Part shown: piece after piece, positions 23,675-33,461 of the stretch
How the letters are laid out: each line of letters opens with the position of its first letter
Numbering within the stretch: the stretch's first letter is position 1
NCBI RefSeq assembly: GCF_020520425.1
Contig: NC_079492.1
Span: 68,129,671-68,193,670 of the forward strand
Reading direction: 5' to 3'
DNA from: Spinacia oleracea
Taxonomy: Eukaryota; Streptophyta; Magnoliopsida; Caryophyllales; Amaranthaceae
Length of the DNA stretch: 64,000 nt
Position numbers and translations under genes: made by a program
The notes under the pieces: generated by a model
Database searches by the model: none
Seen by the model: the letters and a program-made list of their open reading frames with translations, nothing else
What the model was told of the DNA's origin: nothing

Positions 23675-24652
23675 CTATTCTAGTTCTTCCGGATCATCAA
23701 ATAAATTCTTGTAGAGGGCAAGGTTCGCAGGATCCACCCCCACAGTCTTCTGCGCTGCCCCTATATCAATCTCCATAAGAACCGGCTCCTGGACACTAAC
23801 TTCCAAAGATGCCAAGACTTCAGAAACATTCTCAGTTATAGCCCGCTCAGCCTCAAGGGCACAGACAATGGTGGGAGAAGGATTATCAACATCAACTAGA
23901 TTAGTCACTGTTTCTACAGGCGGCTGAGCCTTCCTAACCCATACATTGTTCCGGCGACGATCTCCGCGAGAACTTGCATTTCTTTTAGCAACGGCAGACC
24001 CCTTCATGTTAGGCATCTTCTTAGGCCTAGAACTGGAACGGGGAGGAACTTCCTTTCGCTTTCGATCAGGACGAGCTTTTACAGTCTTCATACCATGGGT
24101 GCGAGGATTGGCAGAATCACGGCCCTCATATCTAACCCGAATACGAGGTATCAAAAGCTCAGCCGTCTCCCCATTTCGAGCCTCGGTCCTCACAGCTTTA
24201 TCATCGGAACTCATCCACAACTTGTAGTTTTCAGAAATACCCACAAAGCCATTTGTAGCAACGGCCCAACGCGGGAGACCATCATAATACTTAGCCCATG
24301 CTTGAACCCGTGCTTGTGAAAAGGCCGCTACTTTAGGTGGTACCGTATCAGAAAAGGGGATAGTCTGTCTTAAGCCGTATTGACGCATGACTCGGTAAGG
24401 AAAGATATAAATGGGCCGGGATAGCCCCAACAAAGAAACATAAACCGATACATCAGAACCCCCCGTCATAGTAGTCAAACCCCACCACGGTACCACCCAC
24501 TTAATAGAACAGATACCATGAGTAAAAAAGGAGGTCCACTCGGCCTCGTCCTGGCCTCGGTGCAAACACTTCCGGTTACCCAAGGCTATAGGGCGATAGT
24601 GTTTAGGATCGGCAGGAATATCTAAGAGCCTAAGTCGTTCCATGAGCCAAAT
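23675..24652 (-). CDS. Antisense gene of the Tat element, exon 2 (plant-mobile-domain/DUF7745-like)
   Basis: Open for 326 codons on the minus strand, entered through a strong acceptor (T-run then GCAG at 24653-24656). It begins I-W-L-M-E-R-L, contains W-W-G-L-T-T-M-T-G-G and R-P-I-Y-I-F-P-Y-R-V-M-R-Q-Y-G-L-R-Q, then becomes basic (K-R-K-E-V-P-P-R) and finally acidic before a stop at 23675-23677. The I-W-L-x-E-R-L and R-V-x-R-Q-F-G-type motifs resemble the plant mobile domain family found in transposons and in MAIN-like proteins. Antisense extra ORFs between integrase and the 3' LTR are known for Tat elements. Function unknown. The exon itself is intact, unlike exon 1. Confidence 0.6.
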   Translation of the reverse strand: MWLMERLRLLDIPADPKHYRPIALGNRKCLHRGQDEAEWTSFFTHGICSIKWVVPWWGLTTMTGGSDVSVYVSLLGLSRPIYIFPYRVMRQYGLRQTIPFSDTVPPKVAAFSQARVQAWAKYYDGLPRWAVATNGFVGISENYKLWMSSDDKAVRTEARNGETAELLIPRIRVRYEGRDSANPRTHGMKTVKARPDRKRKEVPPRSSSRPKKMPNMKGSAVAKRNASSRGDRRRNNVWVRKAQPPVETVTNLVDVDNPSPTIVCALEAERAITENVSEVLASLEVSVQEPVLMEIDIGAAQKTVGVDPANLALYKNLFDDPEELE

Positions 24653-24841
24653 CTGCAAAAAAAACGGGTACGATCAGATCAAAAAATAATAAATAAACAA
24701 ACGAAGCCTGGGGCGTAGTTTCAACGCCCAGGACCAGGCGCCGAAAATTCTAACGCCCAGCCTTGGGCGCTGAAACTCAGCTCCAGGCAAGACGAGTAAA
24801 AAAAATGCAAAAAAAACATGCGCAAGGAAAAGATCGATTAC
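24653..24841 (-). other. Intron of the antisense gene (189 bp)
   Basis: On the minus strand, CTGCAG|GTAATC at 24841 is a good donor and TTTTTTTTGCAG| at 24653 a good acceptor. Joining is in phase 0. The intron contains GGCGCC motif copy 4. Confidence 0.65.
24718..24775. promoter_or_regulatory. GGCGCC double-hairpin motif, copy 4 (inside the antisense intron)
   Basis: TTTCAACGCCCAGGACCAGGCG, then ACGCCCAGCCTTGGGCGCTGAAA. Confidence 0.6.
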
Positions 24842-25481
24842 CTGCAGCAATAGGGGGCTCCCCTTAAAATATTAAGATTTGGCATCCTTCTTCAGCTCAT
24901 CCGCACTCAGCAAAGTCTCGGCAACAACCAACGGTATAATAGAATAGCAACTTTCCATCTAGCTAATCAAGGGGATCAACCTTATGTCACCGAACTCACC
25001 ATTGTTATTCGACAGCAAATGATGATTCAACAAGTAAAATACAAGGGCTCGAATGTTCAATTTTTGTTCGGTCATATTTACTAGGTCTAAAGTGATGTTT
25101 TACAAGCTTTGCCAAATTAACCTCATCACCTACAACAATCTCAGCAAGCATGTTAGCATCTAGTCCTAGGAAAGCCCCTATGGTTGTTTTACCCTCTTCA
25201 ATGGTGCCAGGGGTGGCAGGAGTAGCATTAGTAGGATAACCAAGGATCGCGGCAAATTCATCTGGCAAAGGACATATTTCGTTGCCCCGAAAGACAAAAA
25301 CATGATGGCCGGAATCCCAAAAGCTTAGGGCTGCATGCAGAAAGTTATAAGCAATATTAATTTGTTGTAAGCCTAAAAGTGCCTCTAAGTGGTATTCTTT
25401 CAACAAAGCCTTTTCTGTAGGAGTAAGGGCTCGTAGCCAACGCCTAACAGCTCGTTGGAGTGAGAAGGGAGGAATCGACAT
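24842..25481 (-). pseudogene. Antisense gene of the Tat element, exon 1 (frameshifted)
   Basis: Starts at ATG 25481 (M-S-I-P-P-F-S-L-Q). Residues about 20-120 carry L-K-E-Y-H-L-E-A-L-L-G-L, F-W-D-S-G-H-H-V-F, P-D-E-F-A-A-I-L-G-Y-P and a V-N-L-A-K-L-V-K block, as in plant-mobile-domain proteins of Tat elements. A one-base slip in an A-run near 25055 ends this frame at 25005. The neighbouring frame continues the expected helical sequence but meets a TAG near 24959 and a TAA near 24873 before the donor at 24841. The antisense protein is therefore broken in this copy although exon 2, promoter and splice sites persist. Confidence 0.6.
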
Positions 25482-25566
25482 GACAAAAGCAAGGAGGGAT
25501 TAAGACTGAGCAACTACAAGAGAGAAGAAAATTGAGAGTGATAGAAAATAGGGACGTATCTAGCCC

Positions 25567-25576
25567 CTATATATAG
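25567..25576 (-). promoter_or_regulatory. TATA box of the antisense gene
   Basis: CTATATATAG (palindromic), about 86 bp upstream of the antisense ATG at 25481. It is followed on the minus strand by a CT-rich leader typical of plant genes. GGCGCC motif copy 5 lies 82 bp further upstream. Confidence 0.65.
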
Positions 25577-25657
25577 CTGAAGACATCAAGTGACATCCTG
25601 ATCCCATTCGGAAAACGCGTTAAGAAATCCGAAAACCAAAATTCGCCAGGAGAGGAC

Positions 25658-25712
25658 TTTCAGCGCCCTTGGCTGGGCGCCGAAATAATTAACGCCCTGC
25701 CTTGGGCGCTGA
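25658..25712. promoter_or_regulatory. GGCGCC double-hairpin motif, copy 5 (antisense promoter)
   Basis: TTTCAGCGCCCTTGGCTGGGCG, then ACGCCCTGCCTTGGGCGCTGAA. Its near edge is 82 bp from the antisense TATA box, close to the 75 bp seen in the LTR. Confidence 0.6.
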
Positions 25713-26650
25713 ATATGCAGCCCAAGGCCCAGATTTCACAAAACGCGGAACAGGAAAGGACTTAAAACCGTGTTGCTAGACACGAGGCCCTATTGCAATT
25801 AAGATCAAGCCCAAAAGCACCTTTAGCACCCAAATATCAAAAATGAATGTTAAAACTTGGTCAAAACTTAGACTCGTCTCAAGGAATATATGTGTACACT
25901 TTTCAAAGCAAATATGAGCGAAATAAATATCAAGGTCATTCTTCGAAACACCAAAAAATATTGTTAAGTCGTTGGTTTCTCAAAATGAAAAATATTTGTT
26001 TGTCAAAAAGATTAAATCCGGGCCAAACTAAACCGGATATTATTGTAAAATAAACTTCGTCGCCCGGAAACTGAAGTCGCACTCCACGACTTCGCCAAAA
26101 TAGCACACCACTATAAAAGGCCGCTCGCACATATGAGCACAACCCCAAACATGATCAAAAGACGTTATAAAATACGTACCTCTCTTGGCGAAAAATGACC
26201 GACGAGCCCAAGTGCTTGGGGGCTCACGAAAAAATATATATACTCCAACAAAGAGTGTGCGGAGTCCAAATCATATTCCCGGACTACGCTACACGCAGTC
26301 CCATGTTTGGGTAAACTCAAAAGAACCGGTTTCGACCTCAGAGAAAGGTCGCCGTTGACACTTGTACATGGTCCTCTGATCAAAGACCAAGTGGTGGCAA
26401 AAATTGAGCTAGTCTAAAGACTAGCTCAAAACCACAAAAGAAGACGATCACAAAATAAAGGTCCGTCTAAACCCGTTGTCAACCCACATTCAGGTTACAA
26501 CTAAGTCCGAGCATCCCTCGAAAGAATTCGCTCTTGCAAGAATGAATAAAAAATTCTCAAAAGAAATCACGATGGACAAAAAAGGGAACTTGCCCATCTT
26601 CAATTGGCAAGATCGCGTCACGAACCACGCGAGTTCCCAAATTGAAAAAA
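25713..26650. other. Tat 3' untranslated region, unique part
   Basis: No convincing gene on either strand; short frames only. Contains a GCTTGGGGGCTCACG stretch near 26215 and again a GGGGGCTCGTGAGACC stretch near 27475, both polypurine-like. Confidence 0.5.
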
Positions 26651-26654
26651 AAAC

Positions 26655-27075
26655 GGATTCAGGGACGTCCACCCTCAGCGGACAGGGCTCGCCCACCCTC
26701 AACGGGCGGGGTCTGCGTCACTAGCCGCGCAGGTCCTCAGTTTTCGAAAAATAAAGTCTTCAAATTCAAAATAGGCTCGCCATCTTCAGCCGGCGGGGTC
26801 TACGGCGCAAACCACGTAGGTCCTTATTTTCAAAAAGCACAAACAAATTTCAAAATAGATTCGTCCACTTCTATCGGACGGGGTGTCCACCCTTAGCGGA
26901 CATGTTCGCCATCTTTAGCCGGCGGGGTCTACGTCACAAACCGCGTAGGTCCTTGTTTTCAAATTTCAAAAACAGATTCGTCCACTTCTATCGGACGGGG
27001 TGTCCACCCTTAGCGGACAGTCTCGCCATCTTTAGCCGGCGGGGTCTGCGTCACTAACCACGCAGGTCCTTAGTC
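26655..27075 (+). repeat. Tandem hairpin array in the Tat 3' region
   Basis: Diverged units (about 117 bp between the last two) each hold small inverted repeats: CGTCC/GGACG, CGCCC/GGGCG or CGCC/GGCG around an A-C-TTC-rich loop, then CTGCG/CGCAG or CTACG/CGTAG around a TCACTAACC-like loop. Stem bases change in matched pairs between units. Tandem subrepeats in the 3' region are known for Tat/Ogre elements. Confidence 0.8.
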
Positions 27076-27570
27076 GCTGCAGCGATAACTTTTTTCGGTT
27101 TTCCCTTTTTTCCAAAAATTAAAAGGATTGGTTTTCCGTTTTTCCAAAAAAGAACGATATGCTGGATTTTCCTTCGTTTTACGTCCCATAAAAACAAGGG
27201 GGTTTTCTCGTTTAGCTAGCCCTGAAAATGAGAATCTTTAAAAACATTTTTACCTCATGGTTGGGCTTGGCCAGGCCCAATTACACTTTATAGCTTTAAT
27301 TTCGAAAACATTTGTAGCTACTCCCAATGACAAAGTGAGGGAGTTTCTATGCCTCTTTAGATACTTCCAATGACAAAGTGAGGGAGTTTCTATACTATCC
27401 GTTGACAAATCCCAATGACACGTGAGGGATATGTCGACACTTCAAGTGATGACCCTTCAGTCAAATGTTATCACTCGGGGGCTCGTGAGACCCTCGCAAA
27501 AGCAGGTCACCATGGCTTGTGTGACGCACTCCGTCTAATACTTTGACCATCTTCTTACTCCAAACTCAGT
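27076..27570. other. Tat 3' region between hairpin array and polypurine tract
   Basis: Contains a direct repeat of CCAATGACAAAGTGAGGGAG (near 27327 and 27367). No gene. Confidence 0.5.
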
Positions 27571-27586
27571 CAAAGTGGGGGCTAAC
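27571..27586 (+). other. Polypurine tract of the Tat element
   Basis: CAAAGTGGGGGCTAAC directly before the 3' LTR; primer for plus-strand DNA synthesis. Confidence 0.7.
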
Positions 27587-29057
27587 TGTAGACACCTACT
27601 TTTGTCCCCATTCCCGAAAGGGAAGGTTCGATGATGAGAACATAAATCTCCACTTGACAACGCATCTCCTATAAAATAACGAATCTCAATCCCCTTTTCA
27701 TTTCACCCGAAACCTGCTATTTATAGAAACCTGCCATTTATGGAAACCTGCTAAAAATAGTAACTGCCGTAATGGGTAGTTGTTAAAAGTGGCAAGTCAT
27801 AAAAGATAGAAACTTGTCAGAATTAGGTGTTGCACTCCAACATAAATCCTAAATGAGATAGAAATGGCGAGAGAATCCTGTTCCTAATACGATTCGAAAA
27901 TAAGAGTTACGTATTAATTAAAATCCTAACGAGCCTAGAGTTCGTAACGGGCCCAGATGCATTCCATCATAAAATTAATACGCACTAAAAGACTCGATTA
28001 AGTCTCATACACTCCGGATTCTAAGAGTCTGAATCTGACAAAGAAACGGCCCAGACCCTATTTTCAACGCCTGGCTCTGGGCGCCGAAATCTTCGGCGCC
28101 CACCCCTGGGCGCTGAAATTACCTGGGACGTGTTCTTTCCTAATTCTTTGTGGATTAGAGTTCTACAATTCTATCTTTCCACGAACTCTTTTCTATAAAT
28201 ATAGCCCCAAGTTCGACGTGAAAAGAACACAACACACAATTATTATTCTGAGTATTGACTCTAAACCCCTAAGCCTAAGCCTCACGCTGCGAAATTGATC
28301 ACGCGTTATGTCGCAATCGATCCAAAAATCGAACAGAACGTACCCTGTCCCGTAATTAGAGATTCGTTAAATAAAAGGAGAAATAGCAAAGTCAAAGTAG
28401 TCAGTTTTCTGAGAACCGTGACGCGCCTCTCAAGGGTGCGTCGTAATGTGTCCCTTTTCCATGGTTTAATTGCTTTCCTCGCCCTTTTTATAAACTGTTA
28501 AACTAATCAAATCTGATTGTTCTATCACGCCTAATAAAGATAATATGTTGGGAAATTGGATTATCATGCTAGGTCCCTTAAAACAATCTAAATCAGATAA
28601 TCGCGTCGATCTAGTATTATATGTTGCATATTGTTAAAATCAACTCAGATTAGTTTAATAGTTAACGCATGTCCCTTCAATTATTTATGCTGAGCTAGTA
28701 AGGATATCCTGCCTCTGGAGTTATCGACGAGCGAGTACTCCTCTCGGTAGTTACAGTCCCCGGAACCCTCAATCTCTACCTTGCGGGTGTATGTTGAGAG
28801 ATCCCCACTCCAGGGATCACAAGGGAACCTACGGCCGTTGTGGTCAAACATAATTGCACTCCCTTTATGTCACGATAACCGGGTTTTGTCAGTTTTTCAC
28901 ATTGTCGTTAAAAACTGAATGGCGACTCCTATATTACTAGTCAATTGGGTGTAAACTCACAGGAAATCCAATTACACTTGATTTGACAAAAAAGAAACGG
29001 CTCACCCACGAGGGACGAGGTCACGCATTAGCCTCGTGCTTTTTCGACCCCCTCACA
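27587..29057 (+). repeat. 3' LTR of the Tat element
   Basis: 1471 bp, collinear with 16676-18146 with about 35 substitutions or small indels by eye. Carries GGCGCC motif copy 6 (28062-28118). Followed by the GTTAT duplication (29058-29062). Confidence 0.96.
28062..28118. promoter_or_regulatory. GGCGCC double-hairpin motif, copy 6 (3' LTR)
   Basis: Counterpart of copy 1 with three differences. The one in the second palindrome (CCCAGCCC to CCCACCCC) weakens the stem. Confidence 0.6.
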
Positions 29058-29115
29058 GTTATAATGTGTAATGTAGGTTATAATGTGTAATGTAGGTTAT
29101 AATGTGTGATATAAT
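29058..29115. repeat. 19-bp tandem repeat at the right target site
   Basis: Three copies of GTTATAATGTGTAATGTAG, the last one diverged. The first includes the target duplication GTTAT. Confidence 0.85.
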
Positions 29116-30665
29116 TCATTAAAAACAGTATATACTAACTGCTAAAGAAGGAATTGATGAAAATTATTTAACTAAGCAAACACCGTAATATGTTGTTTAC
29201 CAAATGAACTCCTTCCATTTTTCCATCATATTTTCAGTTGGCTAGGTATTGAGCCATGCCCGTCTTGACCCTTGACCCTTGACCAAAGGGAAGGTGGCAA
29301 TCGTCTAATGCGGATCTTTTCTAGTATAGTAAGAATAGTCTTTGGCGGATATCTATTTTTTTGTTTTATTTTTTTTGTCAACATAACTAGGTAAGAGGAT
29401 GTAGTAAGTTGGATTATGTCCAACACAAACATGACACTATTAACTGGTTTAGTAAGTTAATCTCAGTTGAGCAGCCTTTAAGGTGGAGACCCTCAGATTT
29501 AGGAGTCTTATGATCACAATGAGTTAATCAAAATGTGGTACCTTTAAAAGCTGACCGACCATAGTTAGAGAGTAGAGACTGATATTGTAGATTTTTGATT
29601 CATAGAATTCAGGTTCCTTATTCTTTGTTGTCTAATGAGCCTTGAGTATCTTAATGGAGATTTAGAGAAGCCAAGATATGATTATGCGTTCTGCTGATTT
29701 ATCATTGAATTGTCAACGAGTAAAAATAAACTAGAGGAAAGAAAATCTATATTTTAAGACTGCCCATTCTATATTCTACATATATATGTGGAAAGTTTAG
29801 TATCTCTTTTTCTATGCTTAATGAACGTCTAGAATCATGCTAATAGATGCACTTAGTTAATTAGATATATGGAAGGGAAGCAAGATAAATAAATTGGTTC
29901 CAATATCTGTTTAGCATTCATGATTCCAATTTCAAGTAATTGGAATGCTTCTATATTCATGTAATGGTCAATCGTCATGACCAAATGGAATGTGTCCATT
30001 ATCTAATATAAAATATTGTCTAATACATATATAGTAACAATAATCTTTGGTGTTTTTGGAACATAGAACACCTATTTGCTGCCGCATTGCAATTGGTTAC
30101 TTATCAGTTGCGAGAAACTCATGTATTGCATTAACATTGAGAACATATTTTAAAAACATAATTGCAAGAATTAGTAGGAGGGATTCATGGACCCAAAAGT
30201 ATATGTTTATAATTTGGGAAGGCATGTTAATGTTAATATGTTATCTTCAAAATTTTCCACTGTCAAAACTGCGCAATAAATCATGGCATTCAAAAATTAT
30301 GTGTTTATTGTTGTTCCAGGAACCCATATTGGTAATTATGGTTCTTTAATCTACTTCTCTGTGCCTTTTGCTTGTAATTTTTTCTTTCATGAAATCTACG
30401 CTATGGTCTTAAAGTTATTTTGAGCTCTACGATGTGCGAGTTATCGTTGCATAAAGTTAAGAATCATGTATCTATTTATATCCGCAAGACTTATTCATTA
30501 TGTAGAATAGAAGTCGCTGTCCTACATACATATAATAACATGTTTGTTATGGCTAGGAAATGATCAGTATTATGTTAATGCACATTATGTGCAGTAGTTA
30601 AACAATGGAAATCAGCTCTATGTCTGTCATGTGGCTTCAATATTGGTTTTTTTTGTTTTTGTTTT
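29116..30665 (+). other. Duplicated gene-like block, copy A (second part)
   Basis: Shares GAGAAGCCAAGATATGATTATGCG (near 29665) with 36230, 43190 and 63740. It also shares a TTTAGCATTCATGATTCC - GCTTCTATATTCATGTAATGG series (29910-29970) with 36495-36615, 40330-40475 and 44490-44640. No intact coding frame; intron-like composition. Interrupted at 30666 by the CACTA element. Confidence 0.45.
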
Positions 30666-30689
30666 CACTACTACAAAAATGGGCAAAGA

Positions 30690-31030
30690 GACCCTTAGCA
30701 AAAGACCCGTTGATCGACATAACGGGTCTTTTTAATATGAGAGATCTAATATTATATATAACGGGTCTCTTATGAGTTAAGGGGCCCACTTAAAATTAGA
30801 GGGAAAAATAAAGAGACCCGTCATCTGAATTAATGGGTCTCTAATGTATAAAAAAGGTCCTTTTTTTACGTGAAAAAAAAATGAAAAACACCAGAGACCC
30901 TTGATTTAACAAAATGGGTCTCTTATATATCATATGACCCACCTCCCATACAAATTAAAGTAAAATAATAATTAAAAAAAAAGTAAAATGCGGAAAGACC
31001 CGTCGTTTAATCCAACGGGTCTCCAATTTC
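30690..31030. repeat. CACTA left subterminal repeats
   Basis: At least seven AGAGACCC(G/T)T or A(A/C)GGGTCTC words arranged as hairpins, such as AAAGACCCGTT...AACGGGTCTTT. Confidence 0.85.
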
Positions 31031-33461
31031 ATTCATTTGCCCCCCAAACCTTCGCTAAACTGCTAAACCAAAATTCACCCTATTGTGTTTGCCTCTTTCT
31101 TCTTCCTTAGATTCAAGAGCTAGGTTTCAGGAAAGACAACCATTGGCGAACTCATGGACGAACTCACCACCACCGGCGAATTGCACTACCACCGGAGAAC
31201 TACCGTACCATCGGCGACCTCACCATCGTTGCTAGCGAACTACAAATTTAGGTTTTTTTTTCTCAACACTCTCTTCATTCTCTTCTTCTCTTTAATTTTA
31301 TTTTTTGAATTTCTGAATACCTTGTGGGTTTATTCGATTTTCGATTTCAATTTGTAATTTCTGCTACAAGATTGGGGTTTTTTTCTTCTGAATTTTTCAA
31401 CTTCAATTTCTCCTACGAAGTTGGGTTTTCCCCCCCTGAATTTGTGAAATTTCAATTCCTGAAATTTTGTGTTTAAATGTTCATGTAATTGCAATTGTGG
31501 GTTAGGATTTTTCCAGTTTCACGGGAAAATATGATTTCCACCTTGTCATGTTTACATACTTGTTCTACACGGGGACATTTTGATCAGCAATATGTTTCCG
31601 GGAAAATGCTTTTGTTGTACAGACTGCAGAATGCTTGTTCTGTTCCTCTTCTCCTTTTCCCAGTAAGATTAAAAAAAGAGAGTCGAATGAGAAAGAGTAT
31701 TGCAGTTGATAGACTGAATAAGTTCTTATGTTTTCTCCAAATTACATTATCTATTGTATTTTCCCTTTGAAAAACAATAATATGGCTTCAACATGTGTAA
31801 ACCTAGATTAATTGTATGATTCTATTACGGTAAGAAAACATACTCGTCTTTTATCTTTTAGGAAAAAAAGCATAGAGCTCGGGGTTGAGAGTTTCAGCAT
31901 AGAGCCCTGTCTTCCTTCTTTTCTTTTCTTTTTTTTACAACATTGACCTTTGTTGATTTTAATTTGTCTTCTTCGACCTGATCTGATAGTCTATTGTTGT
32001 GGCAGTGGCCAATAATATGTGTTCATTGTTGAGATGCAATTCCATGTCCATTTTGATCTAATTGGTTCAAATGTGTTGTATGATTTGAGTTTAGTTGTTT
32101 GCTACTGTGTTTTTCTGTTGAAATGTGCCAGGAAGAAATTTTGGCATTGCTAAGTTCAAACACTGTCATTCCCTTAAAAAAAAAAAGTTCGAACACTGTC
32201 TTTGAAGTTCAGTTAAACCTTTTCTTGTGTCTATTTTTCAGCTGTTGTCAGATCAAAGTTTTGTTCTTTGGCATTCTGTTTATGTAATTTTGCAGTTTAT
32301 GACTTTTTCCGATTGTAATCTATCATATGGACTTGCAGATTGTTTCTTTTACTTATCTAAGAAGAATTGGCTGCCAATAAGGGTGATTAGCGTGTGATGT
32401 GTGGCTAGAGTAGTGCCTGCTTTAGATGGATGTAATGTAGATGAATGTGGTGATAGGCTTTTCGACGTTGAGTCGTTGACAAAGTATAAAATTCTTCCCT
32501 TCAGTGTGCATTTCACTGATCTATAAACCCCTCTTAGCTGAGTTAATTGGTGATATAATTCTATTTGTTATATGCATATGAAATTGAATTTAAATGAACA
32601 AGCTCAGGAGGTCCATTCCTGTGTTTCAAAACTTGTTAAAATATAAGATTTGCTATATATTTATGTTGTGAGTTGTGACGTTTAAGTGTAAGAAGATCCT
32701 AAAATGAAATTTAGCTTAAGAAAGAACATCTTTACCTGATGTTGTTGTTTGTTGATTTAGCTTGCTTAGGAGTTAATTGCATGAATAGGTTTTTGAGGAC
32801 TAATGTGTCCAGTGGCAAAAAGCTTGGAGGAATCTGTGGAATAATGCAAGGCTTAGCTCTAGTAGTTAAATCGTATGATATTTAACTGTCTTATGTGCTT
32901 CGTGTTTCTTTTCCACATATAAGCTGCTTGTTGGATTCTCAGATCATATTTAAAATAGTATTGTTATCTTTATTCTTATGTTCTTGTTTGCGCTTTGCTG
33001 TAAATTTGAATCATTTGGAGATGAGTACTGCTTGGAGGCTTTCCTAGATTGAAAACAGAGCTTGCTCGATGTATTTCCCTATTATGTTTGAAATTCTTTT
33101 TCCTTTTCTATGTCAAATGTATTTTTCTCAAGGTTTTTGTTTTTCTTCCGGATGCTCAATACTTCATATGAAGTATATCGCAAGGATACCAACAGGGACT
33201 TGTTTAATTTATTCATTCACATATAACATGAAGCACTACATCATTATATTATGGCTATGAAGAAACTCTCTCGGGCTCAGATTTCATATTGAGTTTGTTT
33301 TGTTGTTAGGATCCTTTCAGTTTGCTGGTATTGCTAGTTTCTTGAATCCAATCATCCATTTTACCTATCAAGGTGTGATTTCTTTAACTAGCTTAGGTGA
33401 GCAAAATCTTCTGACCTTCGTTCTCCTCTTTCATTCTAATTTACTATAATTTTATTTCAAG
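31031..33461 (+). other. CACTA interior, leader- and intron-like
   Basis: Near 31080-31245 a plant 5' leader-like sequence precedes a 67-codon frame from ATG 31154 (M-D-E-L-T-T-T-G-E-L-H) that runs into intron-like T-rich DNA. The remainder is T-rich with many GT/AG pairs. Nothing is recognised as a protein domain. This could be the first exon and long introns of the cargo gene. Confidence 0.3.

Larger units (their letters stand above)
16676..29057 (+). mobile_element. Ty3/gypsy Tat-lineage LTR retrotransposon derivative lacking RT/IN
   Basis: Complete by structure: 1471-bp LTRs beginning TGTAGACACC and ending CCCCTCACA, a GTTAT target duplication on both sides, a tRNA-Arg primer site and a polypurine tract. 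Between the LTRs lie a leader, a gag-protease frame, about 1.4 kb without coding, an antisense gene, and a repeat-rich 3' region. No reverse transcriptase, RNase H or integrase motif appears in any frame, so it must depend on a partner. The tRNA-Arg primer site and antisense extra gene are features known for Tat (Ogre/Retand) elements. The two LTRs differ at roughly 35 positions by eye (about 2.4 percent), so the insertion is neither new nor ancient. Confidence 0.93.

Noticed and set aside
24653..24660. Start of the antisense exon 2 at a TTG codon (24658) as a separate gene
   Set aside because: The sequence there is a T-run followed by GCAG, a splice acceptor. The preceding exon joins in phase, so exon 2 is not an independent gene.
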